Source of the DNA: DASWIG01 sp965371445
GTDB lineage: Bacteria; Acidobacteriota; Thermoanaerobaculia; Multivoradales; J023
Assembly: GCA_965371445.1 (NCBI GenBank)
Contig: CBDUYN010000168.1
Coordinates: 1-22,865 of the forward strand
DNA: 22,865 nt
Reading direction: 5' to 3'
The translations under genes were made by a program, and so were the position numbers. Of the stretch, positions 7,396-14,205 are shown piece after piece (within the stretch, counting starts at the first letter, position 1; the number at the start of each line of letters is the position of its first letter). The notes beneath the pieces are model-generated. The model did no database searches. It was not told the DNA's origin and saw only the letters and a list, made by a program, of their open reading frames with translations.

Positions 7396-9108
7396 TCAGT
7401 CTACTTCGAGCAGGACGACGCCGTAGCGTCCGCCCGCGACCTCGATCATACCGTCTCCGCGCGCGCCGTAGGCCGCAAGCTCCGCCTGGTGGGCCTTGAA
7501 GGGCCCCCGGAGGTCCTTCAGGCGGTCAAGTTTCTCGGCGGCCCCCATCGACGTGTCCCGCTCCAGGAGGTGGATTCTCAAGGTCAGGAGGCTGTGACGC
7601 AAGAGGAGCTCCAGGTAGGGCTCTTCGGCGAGCCCGGGCAAGGCCCGTTCCAGGGCTGCCAGGTCCTCTCGGAAGCTCGGGTCCGCGAGCGTCGCGCCCA
7701 GCCGGGCGCGCAGGACGCAGAGGTTGTTCAGGACGACCGCGGCGACGGCGTCCTCGTCGCGCGCGGTGCGCAGCTCCTCGTAGGCGTCGAAGGCGGCGCG
7801 GTCCGCCTCGGCGCCTCCGGCGAACGCCAGGGCCTCGGCGCGGCGGAATCGGAGCGCGGTCTGCGAGGCGTAGCCAGGATCGGAGAGGACTTCGTCGTAG
7901 AGACGGGCCGCGGCGTCGTAGCGGCCGCCCATGAGCTCTGCCTCGGCGGCCAGGACGAGGACGTGGCGTCCACCGTCGGGCAGCCTCTCGCGTTCCTGCG
8001 GATCGACCGGGAGCGAGGCGAGCAGGTATCGGGCCGCCGTGGCCTGGTCGGCCGGCGTCTCGCCGCAGCCGAGGAGGATTCGTCCGTAGCGTCGCGAGCA
8101 GAAATCCCGGGGCAGGCCCCGGCAGGGCAGCTCGCCGTCGGCTTCTAGCTCGACGGAGGTGCCGCACTCGCCGCGGACAAGCTCCAGCCATGCGCTGAGA
8201 AAAAGGCCGAGGCGCCGCGGCGCTGCCGCGGCAAGCGCCGCAGCGGTCTCAGTTTCGGCAAGCTGCACTCGGAAATAGAACTCCCATTCAAGGGCCGCGG
8301 TCTCCCCGGACGCGCAGCGCGTCCGGGCACGGCCGGCGCTCGCCGCCGCCGTCGCCGGATTGCCCAGTCCCTCGTAGGCCAGGGCGAGGAGCCGGGACTC
8401 CCGCGGCCGGCACCATAGCTCACCGTCGGCGAAGCCCTCGAGAAGCTCCACGGCGCGGCGCAACCGCTCCTGGCGCCTCTCGGAGACGGTGTCGCCGGCA
8501 CATTCGAGGTGCGCCTCGCCAAAAGCGGCGACGGCGTCGCCGGAGCCCGTAAGCTCGGGGTAGTCGGCGACGAGGCGGCCGTAGGCCTGAAGCGCCGCCT
8601 CGCAGTCGCGGCGCAGATACGCCTCTTCGAAGCGCGTCCAGGCCTGGCGACGGCAGAGAAGCGACCGGTGGTCCCGGCAAGGATCCTCCACCGGAGGAGC
8701 GACGTCCTCCAGGGCGGCGTCCTTTTCGTCCGCGGCCGGCTCCGGTGGCGGCGCCCGCTCCAGGGCGGCCGAGAGGTCCCAAAGGATCGGGACCGCCGCC
8801 TCCTCGGCCGGCACGATGCGGACGACGTCCAGGGCGTAAACGGTGTCGCGCGCGCGGATGTGGAGCGACTCGCCCGGCGCGACCGGGAGCGTCAGCCGGA
8901 GGTTGCCCCCCGCGTCGCTCACCGCGGCAAAACGTGCCTCGTCGTCCTCGGACGTGACCCGGACTTCCACCGCCAGGCCCGGCTCACCGACATAGATCAG
9001 GAACGTCCGCTCCGCGGCCTCCCCGCTCACCTGTGCACCGGCGAAGGCTGCACTGGCGAAGGCAGTGGCCAGCACGATCAGCAAGGCAAGGATCTCCAGG
9101 GTTCGCAT
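7396..9108 (-). CDS. Exported helical-repeat (TPR-like) protein
   Basis: The 570-aa product begins with a clear signal peptide (MRTLEILALLIVLATAFASAA, likely cleaved after AFA near residue 23). Residues about 33-112 look like a small beta-sandwich resembling a carboxypeptidase-regulatory or Ig-like domain. A Pro/Glu-rich linker follows (about 115-142), then a long Ala/Leu/Glu-rich array of helical hairpins to the C-terminus. Segments such as GGRYDAAARLYDEVLSDP and CEAALQAYGRLVADYPEL have TPR spacing. Cys residues are unusually frequent and suggest disulfides in the periplasm. It starts 3 nt after the kinase stop and 6 nt before the OmpA-like gene, so it is likely an adaptor or ligand for the kinase's outer domain; that role is inference. 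Confidence 0.8.
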   Translation of the reverse strand: MRTLEILALLIVLATAFASAAFAGAQVSGEAAERTFLIYVGEPGLAVEVRVTSEDDEARFAAVSDAGGNLRLTLPVAPGESLHIRARDTVYALDVVRIVPAEEAAVPILWDLSAALERAPPPEPAADEKDAALEDVAPPVEDPCRDHRSLLCRRQAWTRFEEAYLRRDCEAALQAYGRLVADYPELTGSGDAVAAFGEAHLECAGDTVSERRQERLRRAVELLEGFADGELWCRPRESRLLALAYEGLGNPATAAASAGRARTRCASGETAALEWEFYFRVQLAETETAAALAAAAPRRLGLFLSAWLELVRGECGTSVELEADGELPCRGLPRDFCSRRYGRILLGCGETPADQATAARYLLASLPVDPQERERLPDGGRHVLVLAAEAELMGGRYDAAARLYDEVLSDPGYASQTALRFRRAEALAFAGGAEADRAAFDAYEELRTARDEDAVAAVVLNNLCVLRARLGATLADPSFREDLAALERALPGLAEEPYLELLLRHSLLTLRIHLLERDTSMGAAEKLDRLKDLRGPFKAHQAELAAYGARGDGMIEVAGGRYGVVLLEVD

Positions 9109-9111
9109 CGG

Positions 9112-10650
9112 TTACTCGCCGGCGGTGACCGGCAGGCTCATGGCCTCGTCGAGGATCTTCCCGGCCGAGTCGGCGAGCAGGATCCGGTAGGTGTAGCTGA
9201 TCCGGGCGACGACCTCCAGACGGTCGCTGTGCAGAAAGCTCTCGCCGCCGCAGTCGTGGCGAATCTTCTCGCCGTAGGACCATGCCGGCGAGCGCACGAC
9301 GTAGCAATGGCTGAGGTTGGCGAGCCGCGGCAGCTGCGCCGCGAGGACGATCACCGGCTGCTCGGCCGATCCCGTGCTGCGGGCCAGCACGGTGAAACCA
9401 TCCTCGGCCGGGGGCGGCGGAGGCGGTGCCGGCGCGCTGAGGGGCGGTGCGGAACGAACGGGCGCGGCGGCCTCGGCCGGCGCCGCCTCACGACTCGCTT
9501 TCGAGAAAAAAAGCGCCGCCACGAAGGCGAGAATCAGCGTCGCAGCGGCGATGCCCGGCAAGAGGTGACGCCGGCGCGCGGGCGACACTTCCCTGGAATC
9601 GACGGCCTTGGCGTCGACGGCGGGAAACGCCGCAGGGGCGTCCGATACCTCGGCCCGGTCGTCGTCGAGCCCGACCGTGGCGAGCCGTTGGTCGGCGACG
9701 CGCGCGGGCGCGACACTGCCACCCTCGAGCTGGATGTCGCCACCCACGACCTCCACACCTCCGGCCCCCGGGGGGACGAGAGCGGTCGACGCGGCAACGC
9801 TCCGCGTACCGAGAGGCGAGGGGATCTCGTAGTCGCGCAGGAAGCGCAGGGTCTTTTTCAGGACCGGCAGGATCTCGGCGCAGGAGTCGAAGCGCTCGTC
9901 GGCGGCCTTACGCATGCAGCGGTGGACCACTTGGGCAAGCTCCCGGGGGCAGCCGCGCCACACCTCGTCGATCGGCTCGGGCTCCACGTGGTGGATCCGG
10001 TGGATGAACTCCCCCATGCTCTCGGCCTTGAAAGGGTTCGACCAGGTCAGAAGCTCGTAGGCGATGACGCCGTAGGAGAAGATGTCGGTCCGATGGTCGA
10101 CCGTGCGCATGCCCGTGATCTGCTCGGGAGCGGTGTAGCCGACGGTGCCGAAGTTGTCGCCGACCAGCGTCAGGGTGGAGTCGGTCGCGTCCTTGGCCAG
10201 GCCGAAGTCCATGATCTTGATCGAATGGTCGTGGAGCACCCGAATGTTGCGCGGCGAGAGGTCGCGGTGAATGAGGCCACGGTCGTGGACGAAAAGCAGA
10301 CCCTGGGCGATGTCCATCAGGTAGCGCAGCCGTAGCGACGCCGGCAAGGCGTCACGGTCCTGGATCTTCCTTTCCAGGTCGACCCCGGAGAGGAACTCCT
10401 CCACCAGGAAGTGGAGCCCGGCAGCGGCGTCGAAGCCGTAGTCGTGGACGAGGGCGACGTTGCGGTGCTTGAGCTGGCTGACGATGCGGGCCTCGCGCCG
10501 GAAGCGCTGGAGCTGCCCCTCGTCGCCGGTCGTGCAGATCTTGATCGCGACGTTGCGGTCCAGCTCGACGTCGTAGCCCTCGTAGACCGTGCCGAAGCCG
10601 CCGGATCCCGCCGCCCTGATGACGTGGTACTTGCCGATCCGTTCGCGCAT
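9112..10650 (-). CDS. Transmembrane Hanks-type Ser/Thr protein kinase with small periplasmic domain
   Basis: Of 512 aa, residues 8-270 are a complete protein-kinase domain: glycine loop GSGGFG (15-20), VAIK with K37, E53 in helix C, catalytic loop HRDLSPRN (D130, N135), DFG (148-150) and APE (174-176). The loop has Ser where most Ser/Thr kinases have Lys (HRDLKPxN), and Arg before Asn as in tyrosine kinases; HRDxSPxN forms are, to my knowledge, common in myxobacterial kinases, so activity is still expected. A juxtamembrane linker (275-360) leads to one membrane helix (about 363-382), a Pro-rich hinge (about 391-415) and a roughly 100-aa outer domain with two Cys. This build fits a receptor kinase sensing the envelope. 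It is the first gene of a four-gene operon. Confidence 0.92.
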   Translation of the reverse strand: MRERIGKYHVIRAAGSGGFGTVYEGYDVELDRNVAIKICTTGDEGQLQRFRREARIVSQLKHRNVALVHDYGFDAAAGLHFLVEEFLSGVDLERKIQDRDALPASLRLRYLMDIAQGLLFVHDRGLIHRDLSPRNIRVLHDHSIKIMDFGLAKDATDSTLTLVGDNFGTVGYTAPEQITGMRTVDHRTDIFSYGVIAYELLTWSNPFKAESMGEFIHRIHHVEPEPIDEVWRGCPRELAQVVHRCMRKAADERFDSCAEILPVLKKTLRFLRDYEIPSPLGTRSVAASTALVPPGAGGVEVVGGDIQLEGGSVAPARVADQRLATVGLDDDRAEVSDAPAAFPAVDAKAVDSREVSPARRRHLLPGIAAATLILAFVAALFFSKASREAAPAEAAAPVRSAPPLSAPAPPPPPPAEDGFTVLARSTGSAEQPVIVLAAQLPRLANLSHCYVVRSPAWSYGEKIRHDCGGESFLHSDRLEVVARISYTYRILLADSAGKILDEAMSLPVTAGE

Positions 10651-10653
10651 GGC

Positions 10654-10665
10654 CGGCCCAGTCTA
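10654..10665 (-). promoter_or_regulatory. Candidate leaderless promoter of the kinase operon
   Basis: Reading the minus strand, an extended -10 (TGC then TAGACT, -10 at 10660-10665) ends 9 nt before the kinase ATG. The predicted transcription start then lies within about 3 nt of the start codon, implying a leaderless message. No good -35 is visible at 17 nt, and no Shine-Dalgarno sequence precedes the ATG. Confidence 0.4.
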
Positions 10666-10711
10666 GCAGACCCTTGCCTCAGCTGCTCGGTAATGCCGCA
10701 ATCGAACGCTC

Positions 10712-10739
10712 AAGGCGCCAAAAGGCGATCCGGCGCCTT
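10712..10739 (-). terminator. Inverted repeat after a TetR gene, weak terminator candidate
   Basis: A perfect 8-bp inverted repeat (AAGGCGCC / GGCGCCTT, 12-nt loop) starts within the stop codon of the TetR gene at 10738. The inner loop contains further GGCG pairing. It lacks a T-run, so intrinsic termination would be weak; it separates the regulator from the kinase operon. Confidence 0.35.
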
Positions 10740-11343
10740 ACTCGGGAAGGATGCCGTGCAGGATGAGGTTGGTGATCTGCTCGACCATCTCTTCCGGCCC
10801 CAGGCGACCGTCCGCGTGGTACCAGCGGACGATCCAGTGGACCATGCCGAGGACGCTGAAGGCGGCCACCGCGGGATCGATCTTCGCGGTGCGGCCGTGG
10901 GTCTCCAGGACGGCGGTGATCGTGTCGCGAAGGAAGTCGGCGAAGGCCCGCTTGCGCTGGCGGATCTGCGTCCGGTGCTTCTCCTCCAGCCCTTCCTCCT
11001 CGTTCGACATGATGGTCATGACGCTGGAGTCCTCCAGCACGAGCTCCACGTGGCCGGAAAGGAGGATGGCCAGCCGCTGCTCGGGATCCTCCTCCTTGCG
11101 GGCCGGCTCCAGGACCTCCGCTTCCAGCCGGTTCATCGCAAAGTCCATGATGGCGTAAAGCAGCGCCTTCTTGCCCTTGATGTAGTAGTAAAGGCCACCT
11201 TTGGTCAGGTCCGCCGCATGGGCGATGTCACCCATCGAGGTGGCGTCGAAGCCTTGCTCGAAGATGACGTCGGCAGCTTCCCGGTAGATCTCTACGGCCC
11301 GGTAGTCGTCGCTGACGGTGGGTGGCTTCTGAAAAGCGGCCAT
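10738..11343 (-). CDS. TetR-family regulator, paralog 1
   Basis: The 201-aa product has the standard TetR length. The N-terminal helix-turn-helix spans about residues 18-65 (EIYREAADVIFEQGFDATS, then the recognition segment LTKGGLYYYIKGKKALL); the rest is the variable helical ligand-binding and dimer domain. Two other TetR genes in this window share the start pattern MAxFxKPPTxSDDYR and the identical recognition segment, so all three probably read the same DNA site. A TTGACA box and a TetR-type palindrome lie upstream, suggesting autoregulation or cross-regulation. ATG 11343 matches the start of the paralogs. The ligand is unknown. In this superfamily similar KGGLYYY regulators often control acyl-CoA or lipid genes, but no such gene is adjacent. 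Confidence 0.93.
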   Translation of the reverse strand: MAAFQKPPTVSDDYRAVEIYREAADVIFEQGFDATSMGDIAHAADLTKGGLYYYIKGKKALLYAIMDFAMNRLEAEVLEPARKEEDPEQRLAILLSGHVELVLEDSSVMTIMSNEEEGLEEKHRTQIRQRKRAFADFLRDTITAVLETHGRTAKIDPAVAAFSVLGMVHWIVRWYHADGRLGPEEMVEQITNLILHGILPE

Positions 11344-11413
11344 ACGATACCCGTCTCAAGTCAGTGGTTGGGGGAGCACACCGGCTATCTTCTGGAACAC
11401 AAACACCCAAGAT

Positions 11414-11427
11414 TCCAACCGGTCGGT
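11414..11427. promoter_or_regulatory. TetR-type operator upstream of TetR paralog 1
   Basis: TCCAACCGGTCGGT matches the perfect palindrome at 14006-14019 at 11 of 14 positions. It lies 3 nt downstream of the proposed -10, the same side of the promoter as the operators of the two ThDP enzyme genes. The right half-site GGTCGGT is intact. Confidence 0.5.
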
Positions 11428-11430
11428 CAA

Positions 11431-11459
11431 ATCTTTGCCGCCAAGCGGCACTTTGTCAA
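11431..11459 (-). promoter_or_regulatory. Promoter of TetR paralog 1
   Basis: On the minus strand, TTGACA (11454-11459), a 17-nt spacer and AAAGAT (11431-11436) form a promoter with a consensus -35 and a weak -10. The operator-like palindrome follows directly, and the ATG at 11343 gives a leader of about 80 nt. Confidence 0.5.
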
Positions 11460-11528
11460 GACCCGGGCGTCGGGCGGGGTTCGCAAGGGCCCTGGGGAAG
11501 CGAGGCCTCTCCCAAGCCGGAGGAGGGC

Positions 11529-12143
11529 TCAGCTGGCGAGGGCGCTCGACTCTTCGGAGAAGCCGTGGAGCACCTGGTGGATGACTTCCGCGACCACTTT
11601 GCCCTCGTCCGGCACGGCGTCACCGGTGCGACCGGCCGTGTTGAGCAGAGCCACGGCGCTGTCGGCCGACGACGACGGGTCGACGTCCTCGACGCCCGAC
11701 TCCAGGAGTAGCGAAGCGAGCACGTCGGTCAGGAAGCCGACGAAAAGGCCCTTGCGGGACTCGACCTTGCGCCGGTGCCCCGTCTCCAGGCTCTCCACCT
11801 CCTCGGCCAACAGCATGAGGACGCTGCGCTCTTCGAGCGCCAGGGAGAGATAGCCCCCCAGAAGCGCCGTCAGACACTCCTCCGGATCCTCCAGGCGGCG
11901 AGCCGGATGGACGACCTCGGTCTCGATCCTGTCGAGCGCATAGGTCATGATGGCAAAAAGCAGGGCCTTCTTGCCCTTGATGTAGTAGTAGAGCCCGCCC
12001 TTGGTCAGGTCCACGGACTCCGAGAGGTCGTTCATCGAGGTGGCTTCGAAGCCGAGCTCGTAAAAGACGTCGGCCGCCTGACGGTACAGGTCGGTTGAGC
12101 GATAGTCATCGCTGATCGTCGGGGGTTTTATGAAGGGGGCCAT
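11529..12143 (-). CDS. TetR-family regulator, paralog 2
   Basis: The 204-aa product starts MAPFIKPPTISDDYR at ATG 12143, a start fixed by alignment with the two other TetR genes here; the longer open frame upstream is only an antisense-type shadow of the enzyme gene. The DNA-binding domain contains the same recognition segment, LTKGGLYYYIKGKKALL, as paralogs 1 and 3. The C-terminal domain is the most divergent of the three (Ser-rich SSSADSAVALLN near residue 160). It begins 5 nt after the stop of the interrupted ThDP enzyme gene, with a GGGAG ribosome binding site overlapping that gene's end, so enzyme and regulator form one transcription unit. Confidence 0.93.
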   Translation of the reverse strand: MAPFIKPPTISDDYRSTDLYRQAADVFYELGFEATSMNDLSESVDLTKGGLYYYIKGKKALLFAIMTYALDRIETEVVHPARRLEDPEECLTALLGGYLSLALEERSVLMLLAEEVESLETGHRRKVESRKGLFVGFLTDVLASLLLESGVEDVDPSSSADSAVALLNTAGRTGDAVPDEGKVVAEVIHQVLHGFSEESSALAS

Positions 12144-12148
12144 GGGTG

Positions 12149-13960
12149 CTAGATCTCCCAGCCGGCGACGTCTTTCGAGCTTCCTTGCCGAATCAAGCTC
12201 TCGAAGCGCCGAACGAGCGGCGAAGCCTCGTCGCCGTCGATCAGGACGTCGACGACGAAGGGTCCCGGCGCCGCCAGGGCTCGTCGGAGAGCCGATTCTA
12301 GCTGATCTTCGCTCCGGACCCGAACCCCGTCGGCGCCCATCGACCTCGCCAGGCCGGCAAAGTCGACCTGCGGGATGTCGACGTGGGTGTCGGTGAGGCC
12401 CAGGGCCCGGTGGCCGTCGCGGCACATGCCGTACCCCGCGTCGTTGAGGACGATCCACACCGCGCTCGCCCGCTACTGGACCGCGGTGGAGACTTCGGAG
12501 CTCGTCAACATGGCGCCGTCGCCCAGGATCGCGACGGCCTTGCCGCGATGGGCCACCGCGGCACCGAGCACTCCGGCGGCGGCGTGACCCATGGAGCCGT
12601 AAAGCGTCGAAACGCGGTAGCGCCCTGGCTCGCCGAATCGGAGGTAGTGGTTGGTCCAGGCAAACGCGTTGCCGCACTCGGCGAGCACCACCGCGTCGGA
12701 GCCCGCGACGACGAGGCGCTGGACGGCCTGCATCAAGACCTGCGGCCGTACCGGCCGGCGGCCCGGCAGGGGCATCGTGATCGGGTGCCGGGAACGCCGC
12801 GCGAGCGGCTCTCGCCGCCACGCGGCTGAGCTTCTGGGAAGGTGCTCCAGGAGCTCCTCGAGGAAGCCACCGACCTCGGCTTGGACGGCGACGGTCGGCG
12901 CCTCGGGATAGGCGGTACCCGGCACCTCCGGATCGACGTCGACGTGCAGGAAACCCTGCCGGGGGATCATGTCGACATCCCAGAAAGAGGTCGCCTCGCC
13001 GAGGCGGCTCCCCAGCACGAGGACCCAGCGAGGCTTTTCCTGAACCATGTAGTCGATGACGGCCTCGTGCCCGCCGATTCCCGTGACTCCGAGAAACCGC
13101 GGGTCGTCCTCGGGAACGATCCCCTTGCCACGTGCCGAGCAGAAAACCCTGGCTCCGGTGCGCTCCACGAGCTCCCGGACTTGCGGCGCCGCGTCGCGCG
13201 CGCCGTGACCCAGCCAAACGGCGAAAGGCGCCTCGGAGAGGAGCTCGGCACAACGGCCGACTTCCTCCGGCGTCGCCGCGGGAGCCGACACCCGGACCTG
13301 CGGTAGCCGGCGCGGCAGGTCCACGCGGCGCCCCTGCACTCCCATGGGGAGGCTCACGTGGGCGACGAAGCGCCCCGGACGCAGGAGACCCAGGCCCAAA
13401 CGCCGCGCCACCTCGGGGAGCTCGGCGGCGCTCTCCACCCGGATGGCGTAGTCGAACATCGTCCCCGACTGATAGAGCGGGCCTTCGGGGACGGTATAGG
13501 AGCTCGTCTCCTGGGTCGCCCAGCGGCCTCGCTGGGCGGCGCTGGTGGCGCCCGAGACGAGGACCACCTTGGCTCCGTCCCAACGTGCGGCCATGAGGCC
13601 GTTCAGGGCGTTCAAGGTCCCCGGACCGGTCGTGGCAAAGACCACCGCCGGCGTGCCGGTGGCGAAGTAGGCTTCGGTCGCGGCGAACGCCGCACCCGAT
13701 TCGTGCCGGCAATGGTGGAGCTCGATCCTCTCGCTCTCCACCAAGGCGTCGAAGAACAGCGCGATGGCGCCGCCGCTGACCCCGAAAGCCCGTTCCACGC
13801 CCAGGCTCCCCAGATGCTTGACGACGGCCTCGGCCACCGTCATCTCCGGACCGATCTCGGTCTCCGGCAGCGAATAGAGCGCGGTGGGTTTCGACCGGGC
13901 GCCGGGAACCGTCCTGGGAAGCGTCACCAGCCTCTCCTCCGACACGGGATGGATGTTCAT
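12149..13960 (-). pseudogene. ThDP-dependent acetolactate-synthase-like enzyme, interrupted by an in-frame amber codon
   Basis: The frame from ATG 13960 to TAG 12149-12151 is 604 codons, collinear with the intact enzyme at 14206-15963 over nearly its whole length. The only defect is an in-frame TAG at 12473-12475 (codon 496), where the paralog has TAC for Tyr478. Before it lie the cofactor-activating Glu in RHESGAAFAA (E87), the TTGPGTLNAL loop and GDG (480-482); after it come IVLNDAGYGMCRDG and a full conserved C-terminus. The stop splits the GDG-to-Asn ThDP/Mg motif, so a truncated product would not bind cofactor. GGAGGA at 13971-13976 is a good ribosome binding site. It may be a recent pseudogene, a sequencing error, or a gene read through at low level. 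TetR paralog 2 follows after 5 nt. Confidence 0.85.
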
Positions 13961-14005
13961 CTCTCGCGGATCCTCCAGTCAGCCCGAGGGCGGCGCTCCC
14001 GGTCT

Positions 14006-14019
14006 GCCGACCGGTCGGC
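14006..14019. promoter_or_regulatory. Perfect TetR-type palindrome in the leader of the interrupted ThDP gene
   Basis: GCCGACCGGTCGGC is a perfect 14-bp palindrome, 45 nt upstream of the ATG at 13960 and about 90 nt downstream of the predicted transcription start. It shares the CCGACCGG core with the promoter operators and is the counterpart of the leader site at 16016-16033. Confidence 0.6.
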
Positions 14020-14096
14020 CGGCGGCGCCGGTAAGGGTCTGTGCACAGCCCTGGAGACGATCGCACTCGTTCCTGCCGAACATTCCTCTCGTCTAA

Positions 14097-14110
14097 ACCG
14101 AACGGTCGGT
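14097..14110. promoter_or_regulatory. TetR-type operator at the promoter of the interrupted ThDP gene
   Basis: ACCGAACGGTCGGT is a 14-bp palindrome with one mismatched pair and abuts the -10 box. The 20 bases from 14097 are identical to those from 16134 at the other enzyme gene. A bound repressor would cover the transcription start. Confidence 0.75.
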
Positions 14111-14139
14111 AGAATACCTTGTCGATCATCCGGTGTCAA
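14111..14139 (-). promoter_or_regulatory. Promoter of the interrupted ThDP gene and TetR paralog 2
   Basis: On the minus strand, TTGACA (14134-14139), a 17-nt spacer and TATTCT (14111-14116) make a near-consensus vegetative promoter. The predicted start is near 14104, inside the adjoining operator, giving a leader of about 145 nt. Confidence 0.75.
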
Positions 14140-14140
14140 G

Positions 14141-14162
14141 CCAAGGATCGGCCAAGGATCGG
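14141..14162. repeat. Exact 11-bp tandem duplication upstream of a promoter
   Basis: CCAAGGATCGG occurs twice head to tail (14141-14151 and 14152-14162), starting 2 bp upstream of the -35 box of the interrupted ThDP gene. It is absent upstream of the other copy's promoter. Confidence 0.8.
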
Positions 14163-14165
14163 CTC

Positions 14166-14182
14166 CGTCGGCTCCGCCGACG
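14166..14182 (-). terminator. Hairpin after the intact ThDP gene
   Basis: CGTCGGC / GCCGACG forms a perfect 7-bp stem with a 3-nt loop, 23 nt downstream of the stop at 14206. No T-run follows, so it is at best a weak or factor-assisted terminator separating the two enzyme units. Confidence 0.35.
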
Positions 14183-14205
14183 TGCCTACGATCTGCGGTT
14201 GTCCG

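Noticed and set aside
8509..10335. A 608-codon plus-strand open frame opposite the kinase and repeat-protein genes
   Set aside because: It is antisense to two clearly real genes, has no domain character and is typical of GC-rich shadow frames.
12149..12460. Separate small gene encoding only the C-terminal part of the interrupted ThDP enzyme
   Set aside because: The GTG at 12460 has no ribosome binding site and the sequence simply continues the enzyme frame after the amber codon.
12473..12475. Pyrrolysine or deliberate recoding at the amber codon
   Set aside because: Pyrrolysine is known mainly from methylamine methyltransferases, no stem-loop signal was recognised, and mutation or sequencing error is simpler.
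11529..14129. An 866-codon minus-strand open frame covering TetR paralog 2 and most of the interrupted enzyme gene
   Set aside because: Only its last 204 codons (from ATG 12143) match TetR paralogs; the upstream part is an Arg/Gly/Pro-rich shadow of the enzyme gene in another frame.
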